A DNA stretch of 64,000 nt from Fusicatenibacter sp. (GTDB taxonomy: Bacteria; Bacillota; Clostridia; Lachnospirales; Lachnospiraceae). Location: NCBI GenBank assembly GCA_017887445.1, contig JAGHIA010000070.1:1-64000 (forward strand), read 5' to 3'. The position numbers and the translations under genes are program-made. This document shows positions 9,149-19,601 of the stretch, piece after piece. The notes under the pieces are model-generated. The model searched no databases, was not told the origin of the DNA, and was given only the letters and a program-made list of their open reading frames with translations. Positions within the stretch are counted from its first letter, which is position 1. Every line of letters begins with the position of its first letter.

Positions 9149-12100
9149 ATGACACAGAGGAGAGAGGGCGCCGGATCTAGCAGTCCCGCGCTGTACAGTC
9201 CCCGGTTCGAGCACGATAACTGCGGAATCGGAGCTGTCGTTAATATCAAAGGCAGAAAAAGCCATGAAACGGTTGAAAAAGCACTGAAAATTGTAGAAAA
9301 CCTGGAACACAGGGCCGGCAAGGACGCCGAGGGAAAAACGGGTGACGGAGTAGGAATCCTATTGCAGATTTCGCATAAATTCTTCTCTAGAGCCTGTCGT
9401 TCCCTCGGCATTTTTTTAGGGCAGGAACGGGAATACGGCATCGGAATGTTCTTCTTCCCCCAGAACGAACTGAAGCGCAACCAGGCGAAAAAGATGTTCG
9501 AGATCATCGTGGAGAAGGAAGGCATGGAGTTTCTCGGCTGGCGCCAGGTTCCGGTGGTTCCCGAGGTTCTGGGCCACAAGGCGAGAGAGTGTATGCCCTG
9601 CATCATGCAGGCGTTCATCAAAAAGCCAGAGGACGTAAAGAGCGGCATCGACTTCGACCGCAAGCTGTATGTGGTGCGCCGTGTGTTTGAGCAGAGTACC
9701 GACAATACCTATGTGCCGTCCCTGTCCAGCCGTACCATCGTCTACAAGGGTATGTTCCTGGTGGGACAGCTGCGGACCTTCTTCTCGGACCTGCAGGATA
9801 CCGCCTACGAGTCGGCCATCGCCATCGTACACTCCCGGTTCAGCACAAACACGAACCCCAGCTGGGAGAGGGCCCATCCCAACCGCTTTATCGTACATAA
9901 CGGCGAAATCAACACCATCCGCGGCAACGCGGACAAAATGCTGGCCAGAGAGGAGACCATGGCCTCACCGATGCTGCAGGATGAGCTGCACAAGGTACTT
10001 CCGGTCATCAATACCCAGGGGTCCGATTCGGCGATGCTGGACAATACCCTGGAATTTCTCACCATGAGCGGTATGGACCTGCCGCTGGCGGTGATGATCA
10101 CCATCCCGGAACCATGGGCCAACAACATGACCATCTCCCAGGAGAAGAGAGACTTCTATCAGTATTACGCAACCATGATGGAGCCGTGGGACGGCCCCGC
10201 GTCCATCCTGTTTTCCGACGGCGACGTGATGGGAGCGGTGCTGGACCGCAACGGCCTGCGTCCTTCCCGCTATTACATCACCAGAGACGATCAGCTGATT
10301 CTGTCCTCCGAGGTGGGCGTGCTGGAGATCCCTGAGGACCAGATCCTTGTGAAAGAACGTCTCCATCCGGGAAAAATGCTTCTGGTGGACACGGTGCAAG
10401 GAAAAGTCATCAACGACGACGAGCTGAAAGAGATCTACGCCCAGCGCCAGCCTTACGGCGAGTGGCTGGACAGCAACCTGGTGGAACTGAAAAACCTGAA
10501 GATCCCCAACCTGCCGGTGCAGGAGTACAGCCGCACAGAGCGGGTGAGACTGCAGAAGGCCTTCGGCTATTCCTACGAGGAGTACCGCACCTCCATCCGC
10601 AACATGGCGCTGAACGGCTCCGAAGGCATCGCTTCCATGGGTGTGGACACTCCGCTGGCGGTGCTGTCCCATCAGCATCAGCCGCTGTTCAATTATTTCA
10701 AACAGCTGTTCGCCCAGGTCACCAATCCGCCCATCGACGCCATCCGTGAGGAGATCGTAACCTCTACCACCGTCTATGTGGGCCGGGACGGAAACCTGCT
10801 GGAAGAACGTCCGGTCAACTGCCAGGTACTGAAGATCAACAATCCGATCCTGACAAACACGGATATGCTGAAGATCAAAAACATGAAGATCGACGGTTTT
10901 AAGGTACTTACCGTGCCGATCACTTATTATAAAAGCACGCCGCTGGAGCGTGCCATGGACCGCCTGTTTGTGGAGGTGGACCGGGCGCACCGGGAAGGCG
11001 CAAACATCCTGGTGCTTTCCGACCGGGGCGTGGATGAGAACCATGTGGCGATCCCGTCGCTGCTGGCAGTCTCCGCCGTTCACCAGCATCTGGTGAAGAC
11101 GAAAAAACGTACCTCCCTGGCCATCATCCTGGAGTCCGGCGAACCCCGCGAGGTCCATCACTTCGCCACCCTGCTGGGTTACGGCGCCTGCGCGGTGAAC
11201 CCGTATCTTGCCCTGGACACCATCCATGAGCTGATCCAGGACAAAATGCTGGAAAAAGATTACTACGCGGCGGTGGAAGACTACAACCACGCGGTGATCT
11301 CCGGTATCGTGAAGATCGCCTCCAAAATGGGTATTTCCACCATTCAGTCCTACCAGGGTTCCCAGATCTTCGAGGCCATCGGAATCTCCCCGGAGGTGAT
11401 CGACAAATACTTTACCGGCACGGTCAGCCGGGTAGGAGGCATCACCCTGCAGGATCTGGCGGAGGACGTGGACGCCCGTCATTCTCAGGCGTTCGATCCG
11501 CTGGGACTGGACACAGACCTGACTTTGGACAGCATCGGACGCCACAAAGAGCGCAGCCAGGGTGAAGAACACCGGTACAACCCGCAGACCATCCATGCGC
11601 TGCAGAAATCCACCCGCGACGGCGATTATCAGATGTTCAAGACCTATACCTCCATGGTGGACCGGGAGGAAACCGGATATCTGCGCAGTCTGATGGACTT
11701 CAATTATCCGGAACAGCCGATTTCCATCGACGAGGTGGAGAGCGTGGATTCCATCGTCCGACGCTTTAAGACCGGCGCCATGTCCTACGGATCCATTTCC
11801 CAGGAGGCCCACGAGACGTTGGCTATCGCCATGAATATGCTCCACGGAAAATCCAACTCCGGAGAGGGCGGCGAAAGCGACGAGCGTCTGGATTCTCCCG
11901 AGCGGTGCTCGGCCATCAAGCAGGTGGCATCGGGACGTTTCGGCGTAACAAGCAAGTATCTGGTCAGCGCGAAAGAGATCCAGATCAAAATGGCTCAGGG
12001 CGCGAAGCCTGGCGAGGGCGGCCATCTGCCGGCAGGAAAGGTTTACCCGTGGATTGCCAAGACCCGTCATTCCACACCGGGCGTTTCCCTGATCTCCCCG

Positions 12101-13681
12101 CCGCCGCACCACGATATTTATTCCATCGAGGATCTGGCGCAGCTGATCTACGACCTGAAAAACTCCAACCGGGACGCGAGAATCTCCGTCAAGCTGGTGG
12201 CTGAGGCAGGAGTGGGAACCGTTGCCGCCGGCGTGGCAAAAGCGGGCGCTCAGGTCATCCTGATCTCCGGATACGACGGAGGCACCGGCGCGGCTCCGAG
12301 AAGCTCCATCCACAACGCGGGACTTCCCTGGGAGCTGGGACTTGCGGAGACGCACCAGACCCTGATCATGAACGGCCTGCGCAACCGTGTGGTCATCGAG
12401 ACGGACGGCAAGCTGATGAGCGGCCGCGACGTGGCCATCGCAGCGCTTCTGGGCGCGGAGGAATTCGGCTTCGCCACAGCTCCCCTGGTAACCATGGGAT
12501 GCGTGATGATGCGTGTCTGCAACCTGGATACCTGCCCGGTGGGCGTGGCCACCCAGAATCCGGAGCTTCGCAAACGTTTCCGCGGAAAACCGGAATATGT
12601 TGTAAACTTTATGCGCTTTATCGCGCAGGAACTGAGAGAATATATGGCGAAGCTGGGCGTTCGCACCGTGGATGAGATGGTGGGACGTTCCGACCTTCTG
12701 AAACGGAAGGACGACGCCAAAGGCTCCTTTGCTTCACGGGTGGACCTTGGCGCGATCCTCAACAATCCTTACGCGGGCAATGAGAATGTGACCTTCGATC
12801 CAAAAGCAGTCTATGATTTCCAGCTGGAGCAGACTCTGGACGAAAAAGTGTTCTTAAAACAACTGAAACTGACGGAAGGCGAGTCGAAAACGCTTCAGGT
12901 ACAGGTCACCAACACAGACCGTACTCTTGGCACCATCCTCGGCTCGGAGATTACGAAAAAATTCAAAGATACGCTCCGTCCGGACACTTATGTGATAGAA
13001 TGTAAGGGAAGCGGCGGACAGAGTTTCGGCGCGTTTATCCCCAAAGGACTGACCCTTCGTCTGGAGGGCGACTCCAACGATTACTTCGGCAAGGGACTGT
13101 CCGGCGGAAAGCTTGTGGTCTATCCGCCGAAGAACAGCAACTACCGTCCGGAGGAAAATATCATCATCGGCAACGTGGCCCTTTACGGCGCCACCAGCGG
13201 TGAAGCATACATCAACGGAATGGCCGGCGAACGTTTCTGCGTCCGCAACTCCGGAGCCACCGCGGTGGTAGAGGGCGTTGGCGAGCACGGCTGCGAATAT
13301 ATGACCGGCGGAAGAGTGGTGGTCCTTGGAAGCACAGGCAAGAACTTTGCCGCAGGTATGAGCGGCGGCATCGCCTATGTGCTGGACGAGAAAAATCTCC
13401 TCTACCGCAACCTGAACAAGGCAATGATCTCCATCGAGGCGGTGGACAGCAAGTACGACATTGCCGAACTGCGCTCCCTGATCCAGCGCCATGTGGACCA
13501 CACAGGCTCCGCCAAGGGCAGCCATATCCTGGAGCATTTTGAGGAATTTTTACCGAAATTCAAGAAGATCATCCCCAACGACTACAAACGGATGATGACG
13601 CTCAGCGCGAAGCTGGAAGAAAAGGGACTGGACAGCGAGCAGGCTCAGATCGAGGCATTCTACGAGAGCCTGCGCAGATAG
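9149..13681 (+). CDS. gltB: glutamate synthase large subunit
   Basis: FEHDNCGIGAVVNIKG, GEINTIRGN, FMN/Fe-S region, C-terminal GXGXG domain. Confidence 0.97.
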   Translation: MTQRREGAGSSSPALYSPRFEHDNCGIGAVVNIKGRKSHETVEKALKIVENLEHRAGKDAEGKTGDGVGILLQISHKFFSRACRSLGIFLGQEREYGIGMFFFPQNELKRNQAKKMFEIIVEKEGMEFLGWRQVPVVPEVLGHKARECMPCIMQAFIKKPEDVKSGIDFDRKLYVVRRVFEQSTDNTYVPSLSSRTIVYKGMFLVGQLRTFFSDLQDTAYESAIAIVHSRFSTNTNPSWERAHPNRFIVHNGEINTIRGNADKMLAREETMASPMLQDELHKVLPVINTQGSDSAMLDNTLEFLTMSGMDLPLAVMITIPEPWANNMTISQEKRDFYQYYATMMEPWDGPASILFSDGDVMGAVLDRNGLRPSRYYITRDDQLILSSEVGVLEIPEDQILVKERLHPGKMLLVDTVQGKVINDDELKEIYAQRQPYGEWLDSNLVELKNLKIPNLPVQEYSRTERVRLQKAFGYSYEEYRTSIRNMALNGSEGIASMGVDTPLAVLSHQHQPLFNYFKQLFAQVTNPPIDAIREEIVTSTTVYVGRDGNLLEERPVNCQVLKINNPILTNTDMLKIKNMKIDGFKVLTVPITYYKSTPLERAMDRLFVEVDRAHREGANILVLSDRGVDENHVAIPSLLAVSAVHQHLVKTKKRTSLAIILESGEPREVHHFATLLGYGACAVNPYLALDTIHELIQDKMLEKDYYAAVEDYNHAVISGIVKIASKMGISTIQSYQGSQIFEAIGISPEVIDKYFTGTVSRVGGITLQDLAEDVDARHSQAFDPLGLDTDLTLDSIGRHKERSQGEEHRYNPQTIHALQKSTRDGDYQMFKTYTSMVDREETGYLRSLMDFNYPEQPISIDEVESVDSIVRRFKTGAMSYGSISQEAHETLAIAMNMLHGKSNSGEGGESDERLDSPERCSAIKQVASGRFGVTSKYLVSAKEIQIKMAQGAKPGEGGHLPAGKVYPWIAKTRHSTPGVSLISPPPHHDIYSIEDLAQLIYDLKNSNRDARISVKLVAEAGVGTVAAGVAKAGAQVILISGYDGGTGAAPRSSIHNAGLPWELGLAETHQTLIMNGLRNRVVIETDGKLMSGRDVAIAALLGAEEFGFATAPLVTMGCVMMRVCNLDTCPVGVATQNPELRKRFRGKPEYVVNFMRFIAQELREYMAKLGVRTVDEMVGRSDLLKRKDDAKGSFASRVDLGAILNNPYAGNENVTFDPKAVYDFQLEQTLDEKVFLKQLKLTEGESKTLQVQVTNTDRTLGTILGSEITKKFKDTLRPDTYVIECKGSGGQSFGAFIPKGLTLRLEGDSNDYFGKGLSGGKLVVYPPKNSNYRPEENIIIGNVALYGATSGEAYINGMAGERFCVRNSGATAVVEGVGEHGCEYMTGGRVVVLGSTGKNFAAGMSGGIAYVLDEKNLLYRNLNKAMISIEAVDSKYDIAELRSLIQRHVDHTGSAKGSHILEHFEEFLPKFKKIIPNDYKRMMTLSAKLEEKGLDSEQAQIEAFYESLRR

Positions 13682-13690
13682 GAGGAGACA

Positions 13691-15175
13691 ATGGGAAAAC
13701 CAACTGGATTTTTAGAATATGAACGTGTGGACGGCGCCTGCGTTCCTCCGCTGGAGCGCATCAAGAACTTCCACGAATTTCACAGCGGACTTTCCACCCG
13801 GGAGCAGCAGCTCCAGGGCGCCCGCTGTATGGCCTGCGGCGTGCCGTTCTGTCAGGCGGGAACGATGATCTCCGGCATGGCGTCCGGATGCCCTTTAAAC
13901 AACCTGGTGCCTGAGTGGAACGACCTGGTCTATCTTGGAAACTGGCAGGAGGCCTACCGCCGTCTGACAAAGACCAACTGTTTCCCGGAATTTACGTCCC
14001 GGGTCTGCCCGGCGCTCTGCGAGGCCGCCTGCACCTGCAATCTCAACGGCGACCCGGTGGCCACCAAGGCAAACGAGCGTGCCATTATTGAGAACGCATG
14101 GAAAACCGGACTGATCCAGCCGAACCCGCCGAAAGTCCGCACCGGAAAGAAGGTGGCGGTGGTGGGAAGCGGTCCTTCCGGGCTGGCAGCCGCTATGCAG
14201 CTGAACCGCCGCGGCCATCAGGTCACGGTCTTTGAACGCCACGACCGGGTAGGCGGCCTGCTCCGCTATGGAATCCCCAATATGAAGCTGGAAAAAGACG
14301 TTATCGACCGCAGAGTCCGCCTGATGGAGGCGGAGGGCGTGACCTTTGTCACAAACACAGACGTGGGAAAAGACAAAAAAGCCAAGGAACTGCTGAAGGA
14401 ATTTGACCGGGTGCTTCTGTGCTGCGGCGCCTCCAATCCCAGGGATATCCAGGCGCCGGGGCGTGACGCCAAGGGGATCTGGTTCGCTGTGGACTTTCTG
14501 CGCACTGTCACCAAGAGCCTGCTGGATTCCGGCCTGAAGGATAAGAAGGTGCCGGAGGTAAAAGGAAAACATGTGGTGGTCATCGGCGGCGGCGACACAG
14601 GAAACGACTGTGTGGGAACCTCCATCCGTCTGGGTGCGAAATCCGTCACACAGCTGGAGATGATGCCAAAACCGCCCCTCACCCGGACGCCCCAGAATCC
14701 CTGGCCGGAGTGGCCGAGAATCTGCAAAACCGACTACGGCCAGGAGGAAGCCATCGCCGTCTTCGGCCATGACCCGCGGATCTATCAGACCACGGCATCG
14801 GAATTTATCAAAAACAAAAACGGAGAACTGGCCCAGCTGAAGATCGTCCATCTGGAGCCGGTAAAGGACGAAAAGACCGGACGGACGCTGATGCAGCCGG
14901 TGCCGGATTCGGAGAAAGTGATTCCGGCGGACCTGGTGCTGATCGCCGCTGGTTTCCTGGGAGCGGAAAAATATGTGACCGACGCCTTCCAGACGGCCCT
15001 CACCGAGCGCACTAACGTAAAGACCGGGGCCGGCAGCTATCAGACCAGCGTACCGAATGTGTTCACAGCGGGAGATATGCACCGGGGCCAGTCTCTGGTG
15101 GTATGGGCCATCCGCGAGGGACGGGAAGCTGCCCGGGCGGTGGATGAGTCCCTGATGGAATATTCCAATCTGTAA
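13691..15175 (+). CDS. gltD: glutamate synthase small subunit
   Basis: [36 protein letters not shown]. Confidence 0.96.
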   Translation: MGKPTGFLEYERVDGACVPPLERIKNFHEFHSGLSTREQQLQGARCMACGVPFCQAGTMISGMASGCPLNNLVPEWNDLVYLGNWQEAYRRLTKTNCFPEFTSRVCPALCEAACTCNLNGDPVATKANERAIIENAWKTGLIQPNPPKVRTGKKVAVVGSGPSGLAAAMQLNRRGHQVTVFERHDRVGGLLRYGIPNMKLEKDVIDRRVRLMEAEGVTFVTNTDVGKDKKAKELLKEFDRVLLCCGASNPRDIQAPGRDAKGIWFAVDFLRTVTKSLLDSGLKDKKVPEVKGKHVVVIGGGDTGNDCVGTSIRLGAKSVTQLEMMPKPPLTRTPQNPWPEWPRICKTDYGQEEAIAVFGHDPRIYQTTASEFIKNKNGELAQLKIVHLEPVKDEKTGRTLMQPVPDSEKVIPADLVLIAAGFLGAEKYVTDAFQTALTERTNVKTGAGSYQTSVPNVFTAGDMHRGQSLVVWAIREGREAARAVDESLMEYSNL

Positions 15176-15393
15176 CCGAAAATCGTTTACGACAAAATCA
15201 GGAAAGGAGAGCGGAACTGCGGCAGAACCATGCGGCTGCGCGGAGCATTTTGATCTGCGCGGCCGGAAAAACAAGGCAAGCGAATGGAGGAAGGATTCGC
15301 GAAACACTTTTGGGACATATCCTTCGGATAATTTTTCTCAGACGCGAAAAAATAGAAATGATCCGAAAGTTCTGCGGCAGTTCCCGTCATAAA

Positions 15394-16725
15394 ATGGCAA
15401 ACTATACGAAAAGTCAGATCCTCGAAATCGCCGAGGAAGAGGATGTGGAGTTTATCCGCCTCCAGTTTACTGATCTGAGCGGCACAATGAAAAATATGGC
15501 GATCACCTCCAGCCAGCTGGAACGTGCTCTCGACAATAAATGTACCTTCGACGGTTCTGCCTTCGAAGGTTTTGCCGGTATTGAGGAGTCGGATATGTAC
15601 CTTTATCCGGACCCGGACACCTTCGCGATCCTTCCGTGGCGGCCCCAGCAGGGCAAGGTGGCGCGGATGATCTGCGATGTCTATGACCAGAACGGAAAAA
15701 AATACGAGGGCAGCTCCAGGACCATTCTCCAGAACGTGCTGAGCCAGGCGTCGGAGATGGGCATAGAGGCTGAGGCTGCGCCTGAGTGCGAATTTTTTCT
15801 CTTTCACACAGACGAAGACGGAATGCCCACCGTCACCACCCACGACAAAGCCGGCTATCTGGATCTGGGGCCTCTGGACCTGGGAGAGAACGCCAGGAGA
15901 GATATGGTACTGACCCTGGAGGAACTGGGGATCGGAGTCAAATCCTCGTTTCATGAGGTTGCCTCCGGCCAGCACGAGCTGGATTTTCTTCCGGCCTCCG
16001 CGCTTCGCAGCGCCGACCAGATTATGACCTTTAAATTCGCCGTGCGCATGATCGCAAAACGCCACGGCCTTCACGCGACCTTTATGCCAAAACCAAAGAC
16101 CGGCATTCATGGATCGGGCATGCACCTGCATTTTTCTTTGCAGAAAGACGGGCGCGATCTGTTCCGGGACCCGGCGGATCCCATGGGTTTAAGCAGTGAG
16201 GCCTACAGCTTTATCGGCGGGATCATGGAGCATATCCGCGGGATCACGGCCATCGCCAACCCGCTGGTCAACTCTTATAAACGGCTGGTGCCAGGCTTTG
16301 GCGCGCCGGTATATGTGGCCTGGTCCGTGCGCAACCGCAGCTCCCTGATCCGGATCCCCGACGCCCACGATGGACCGACGCGCATTGAGCTTCGCTCCCC
16401 GGACCCGTCGGCAAATCCGTATCTTGTGCTGGCCGTATGCCTGGCAGCAGGTCTGGACGGTATCCGCCGGAACGCGGTTCCGCCGGAACCGGTCTCGGAA
16501 AATATCTTCGAGATGTCCATGCGGGAAAAAGCAGACCGCGGCATTTCCACCCTGCCCACGAACCTGGGCGAAGCCATAGGGGCCCTGGAGCAGGATACGT
16601 TCCTGCGCAGTGTGCTGGGCGAAACCTTCGCCTCCCAGTACATCGAGGCGAAAAAGCAGGAGTGGGCCGAGTATCTTCCACAGGTTTCCTCCTGGGAGAT
16701 TGAGCGGTATCTGCACCGCATCTGA
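15394..16725 (+). CDS. glnA: glutamine synthetase type I
   Basis: FIRLQFTDLSGTMKNM, GSGMHLHFSL, NPLVNSYKRLVPGFGAPVY; start codon uncertain (ORF extends to 15250). Confidence 0.95.
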   Translation: MANYTKSQILEIAEEEDVEFIRLQFTDLSGTMKNMAITSSQLERALDNKCTFDGSAFEGFAGIEESDMYLYPDPDTFAILPWRPQQGKVARMICDVYDQNGKKYEGSSRTILQNVLSQASEMGIEAEAAPECEFFLFHTDEDGMPTVTTHDKAGYLDLGPLDLGENARRDMVLTLEELGIGVKSSFHEVASGQHELDFLPASALRSADQIMTFKFAVRMIAKRHGLHATFMPKPKTGIHGSGMHLHFSLQKDGRDLFRDPADPMGLSSEAYSFIGGIMEHIRGITAIANPLVNSYKRLVPGFGAPVYVAWSVRNRSSLIRIPDAHDGPTRIELRSPDPSANPYLVLAVCLAAGLDGIRRNAVPPEPVSENIFEMSMREKADRGISTLPTNLGEAIGALEQDTFLRSVLGETFASQYIEAKKQEWAEYLPQVSSWEIERYLHRI

Positions 16726-16751
16726 AACGTTACAGATAAGGGGCAATTTTT

Positions 16752-17300
16752 ATGAGCAGTATTCTAGTGGCATTTCCAAAACAAGAAGACGGAAAACGGA
16801 TCGAACGGATGCTGACCGGATACGGTTTTTCTGTCGACCACATCTGCACGACGGCTGCTCAGGCGCTTGGTGAGATGAACCTTCTCGGCGGCGGTGTGAT
16901 TATTTGCGGCTACCGGCTGCCGGATATGTTTTTTTCAGAGCTTCGGGAATGTATGCCATCCTCCTTTGAGATGCTTCTGATCGCGTCGGAACGCACCCTC
17001 GGACAGATTGACGGCGGCGGCGTTGTAGCCCTTTCGATGCCGCTTCGCGCCTGCGACCTGGCGGAAACCCTGCAGATGATGCTGTACCCGAAGAAGAAAA
17101 AGACCACGCCGTCCCGGAAAATGAGAGACCCGAAGGAACAGCAGATCATTGATTCCGCAAAGAATCTGCTGATGGAACGGAATCATCTCACCGAGGTCGA
17201 AGCGCACCGCTATCTGCAGAAATGCAGTATGGACAGCGGCACCAATCTTGTGGAGACCGCACAGATGGTGCTGACATTATTGGACTTTGAAAGGAACTGA
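16752..17300 (+). CDS. ANTAR-domain response regulator (RNA-binding antiterminator)
   Basis: degenerate receiver domain plus C-terminal [39 protein letters not shown]. Confidence 0.85.
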   Translation: MSSILVAFPKQEDGKRIERMLTGYGFSVDHICTTAAQALGEMNLLGGGVIICGYRLPDMFFSELRECMPSSFEMLLIASERTLGQIDGGGVVALSMPLRACDLAETLQMMLYPKKKKTTPSRKMRDPKEQQIIDSAKNLLMERNHLTEVEAHRYLQKCSMDSGTNLVETAQMVLTLLDFERN

Positions 17301-17304
17301 ACAA

Positions 17305-18519
17305 ATGTTTAAGATCAACGAAAATTACCTGAAACTGCCTGGCAGTTATCTGTTTTCCACCATCGCGAAAAAGGTAGCCGCCTATACAGAGGCGCATCCA
17401 AAAGCCGATATTATCCGTCTGGGCATCGGCGACGTGACCCAGCCCATCGCCCCGGCAATCCTGGAAGCGGTTCACAAAGCCACGGACGAGATGGGAACCT
17501 CTCAGGGATTCCACGGCTACGCGCCGGATCTGGGATATGAATTTCTGCGCAGCGTCATTGCCAGAGAGGATTTCCAGTCCCGAGGCTGCGACATTTCCGC
17601 CGACGAGATCTTCGTCTCCGACGGAGCGAAATGCGACTGCGGAAACATCCAGGAGATTTTCAGCCTGGACAACCGCGTCGCCGTATGTGATCCGGTATAT
17701 CCGGTCTATGTGGATTCCAACATCATGGCAGGACGGGGCGGCGTCTATGACACGGTCACAGAACGGTTCTCCGACATCATCTACATGCCCTGCACCGCCG
17801 AAAACAATTTCGCGCCGCAGCTGCCAGAAGAGACACCGGACCTGATCTACCTGTGCTTCCCCAACAACCCCACCGGCTCTGTGCTGACCAAAGACCAACT
17901 GCAGCAGTGGGTAGATTATGCCAACAAAAACGGGGCGGTCATCCTCTACGACGCGGCCTACGAGGCCTATATTTCCGAGGACAACGTTCCCCACTCCATC
18001 TACGAGTGCCAGGGAGCGCGCACCTGTGCCATCGAATTCCGCTCGTTTTCCAAAAACGCCGGATTCACCGGCATGCGCCTTGGATTTACCGTAGTACCCA
18101 AGGACTTAAAGTGCGGCGATGTCATGCTGCACACCCTCTGGGCACGCCGCCACGGAACCAAATACAATGGCGCTCCCTACATCATCCAGAAAGCCGGAGA
18201 GGCCGTATACTCCCCGGAAGGAAAGGCTCAGCTGAAGGAGCAGGTGGCTTACTACATGAAAAACGCCCGCGTCATCTACGACGGACTGAAAGCTGCGGGA
18301 TACACCGTGTCCGGCGGCGTCAACTCCCCCTATATCTGGATGAAGACCCCGGACGGCATGAGTTCCTGGGAGTTCTTTGACTACCTGCTGGAGCGGGCAA
18401 ACGTGGTTGGTACGCCGGGTTCCGGGTTTGGGCCCAGCGGCGAAGGGTACTTCCGGCTGACCGCTTTCGGGACTTATGAAAATACCGTGAGGGCTGTCGA
18501 GCGCGTAAGGGGGATTTAA
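17305..18519 (+). CDS. dapL: LL-diaminopimelate aminotransferase
   Basis: [46 protein letters not shown]. Confidence 0.95.
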   Translation: MFKINENYLKLPGSYLFSTIAKKVAAYTEAHPKADIIRLGIGDVTQPIAPAILEAVHKATDEMGTSQGFHGYAPDLGYEFLRSVIAREDFQSRGCDISADEIFVSDGAKCDCGNIQEIFSLDNRVAVCDPVYPVYVDSNIMAGRGGVYDTVTERFSDIIYMPCTAENNFAPQLPEETPDLIYLCFPNNPTGSVLTKDQLQQWVDYANKNGAVILYDAAYEAYISEDNVPHSIYECQGARTCAIEFRSFSKNAGFTGMRLGFTVVPKDLKCGDVMLHTLWARRHGTKYNGAPYIIQKAGEAVYSPEGKAQLKEQVAYYMKNARVIYDGLKAAGYTVSGGVNSPYIWMKTPDGMSSWEFFDYLLERANVVGTPGSGFGPSGEGYFRLTAFGTYENTVRAVERVRGI

Positions 18520-18520
18520 G

Positions 18521-18868
18521 GCGGACGAAAGCCAGGGGAAACCTGACCGCAGCGGCAGGCGGGGTGCAAGGCGCGGGAAGCGCGGGAGGGGCGCGGCGTA
18601 TGGAATGCGTGCTCACTCCGACATCCGGACAGCGGCGGGAGAAATGTGCGCCGTTCGTCGAGCGGACATGGAGGTTCCTCTTTCCTTTCTGTCTTTGTGT
18701 CCGCTCGCGCCCGGCGTACATTTCTCCCGCCGCTGTCCGTCTGTAGTCGCAAGCACTGCATTTCCATACGCCGCGCCCCTCCCGCACTTCCTCGCGCCTT
18801 GCACCCCGCCTGCGCCGCGGTCAGGTTTCCCCTGGCTTTCTGTCTTTGGCGACGGTCGGAGTGAAGGC
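18521..18868. repeat. large imperfect inverted-repeat element 1 (about 330 bp)
   Basis: core arms AAAGCCAGGGGAAACCTGACCGC (18528..18550) and reverse complement (18817..18839), pairing inward to the apical GGAGGTT loop. Confidence 0.9.
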
Positions 18869-18947
18869 GATTGTGTTGTTTGCATAAATTGCGTTAAGAA
18901 ACCATTCGCTGCAAAGAAATCATTGGATTTTTAAATGTGTTTACAAC

Positions 18948-19034
18948 TTTTAACGGTTGCGGCAAAAGCTGCGAACAATCGCAAAGCCTATCGCCCTCGT
19001 TCGTCCGCAGCCAAAGCCAGAAAGGGGCGGGAGG
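18948..19034 (+). repeat. direct repeat copy A (TTTTAACGGTTGCGGCAAAAGCTGCGAACAATCGCAAAGCCTATCGCCCTCGTTCGTCCGCAGCCAAAGCCAGAAAGGGG)
   Basis: near-identical to 19122..19208, offset 174 bp. Confidence 0.9.
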
Positions 19035-19121
19035 CTGCCGAGTTTCCCCTGGCTTTCTGTCTTTGGCGACGGTTGAAGTGAAGGCGATCGTGCTTTTTTT
19101 ATCCCGTATATGCTATTCCAT

Positions 19122-19208
19122 TTTTAACGGTTGCGGCAAAAGCTGCGAACAATCGCAAAACCTATCGCCCTCGTTCGTCCGCAGCCAAAGACAGAAAGGG
19201 GTGGGAGA
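19122..19208 (+). repeat. direct repeat copy B, left flank of inverted-repeat element 2
   Basis: near-identical to 18948..19034. Confidence 0.9.
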
Positions 19209-19546
19209 CTGCCGGGTTCCCTCTGGCCTTATTCCCCGGCGGCTCTCTGGCGAACGTGTGCGCGGCGCTGGCTGGCACGGAGCGTATGGAAATGCAGTGC
19301 TTGCGACTACAGGCGGACGCGGGAGGGGAGACTGTCCGCCGGGCGCAGAGCGCCAGAAAACAATCGCACAATAAACCTCCGGCCGCTCTGCGAACGGCGA
19401 ACAGACTCCCCTCCCACGTCCGAATGTCGGAGTGAGCACGCATTCCATATGCTCCGCGCCAGCCAGCGCCGCGCACACGTCCGCCAGAGAGCCGCCGGGG
19501 AATAAGGCCAGAGGGAACCCGGCAGTCTCGTACCCCTTTCGTCCCC
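19178..19546. repeat. large imperfect inverted-repeat element 2 (about 365 bp), opposite orientation to element 1
   Basis: perfect 48-bp arm pair 19205..19252 / 19482..19529 plus inner stem CAGAGCG/CGCTCTG. Confidence 0.92.
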
Positions 19547-19565
19547 AAAAAAATAAATTTAGGAC

Positions 19566-19594
19566 TTTACAAGGGGAAAAGATTTTAGTATTAT
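19566..19594 (+). promoter_or_regulatory. promoter for the T-box/aspS operon
   Basis: TTTACA - 17 nt - TATTAT. Confidence 0.75.
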
Positions 19595-19601
19595 GGAACA
19601 C

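Noticed and set aside
9965-12355. 796-aa minus-strand ORF antisense to gltB
   Set aside because: Low-complexity His/Gln/Val-rich translation with no recognisable domain, fully inside an unambiguous gltB; shadow ORF due to codon bias.
13895-15307. 470-aa minus-strand ORF antisense to gltD
   Set aside because: Shadow ORF of gltD. Similar shadow ORFs (7518..8819, 21985..23394, 25218..27017, 30748..31914, 43343..44734) were rejected for the same reason.
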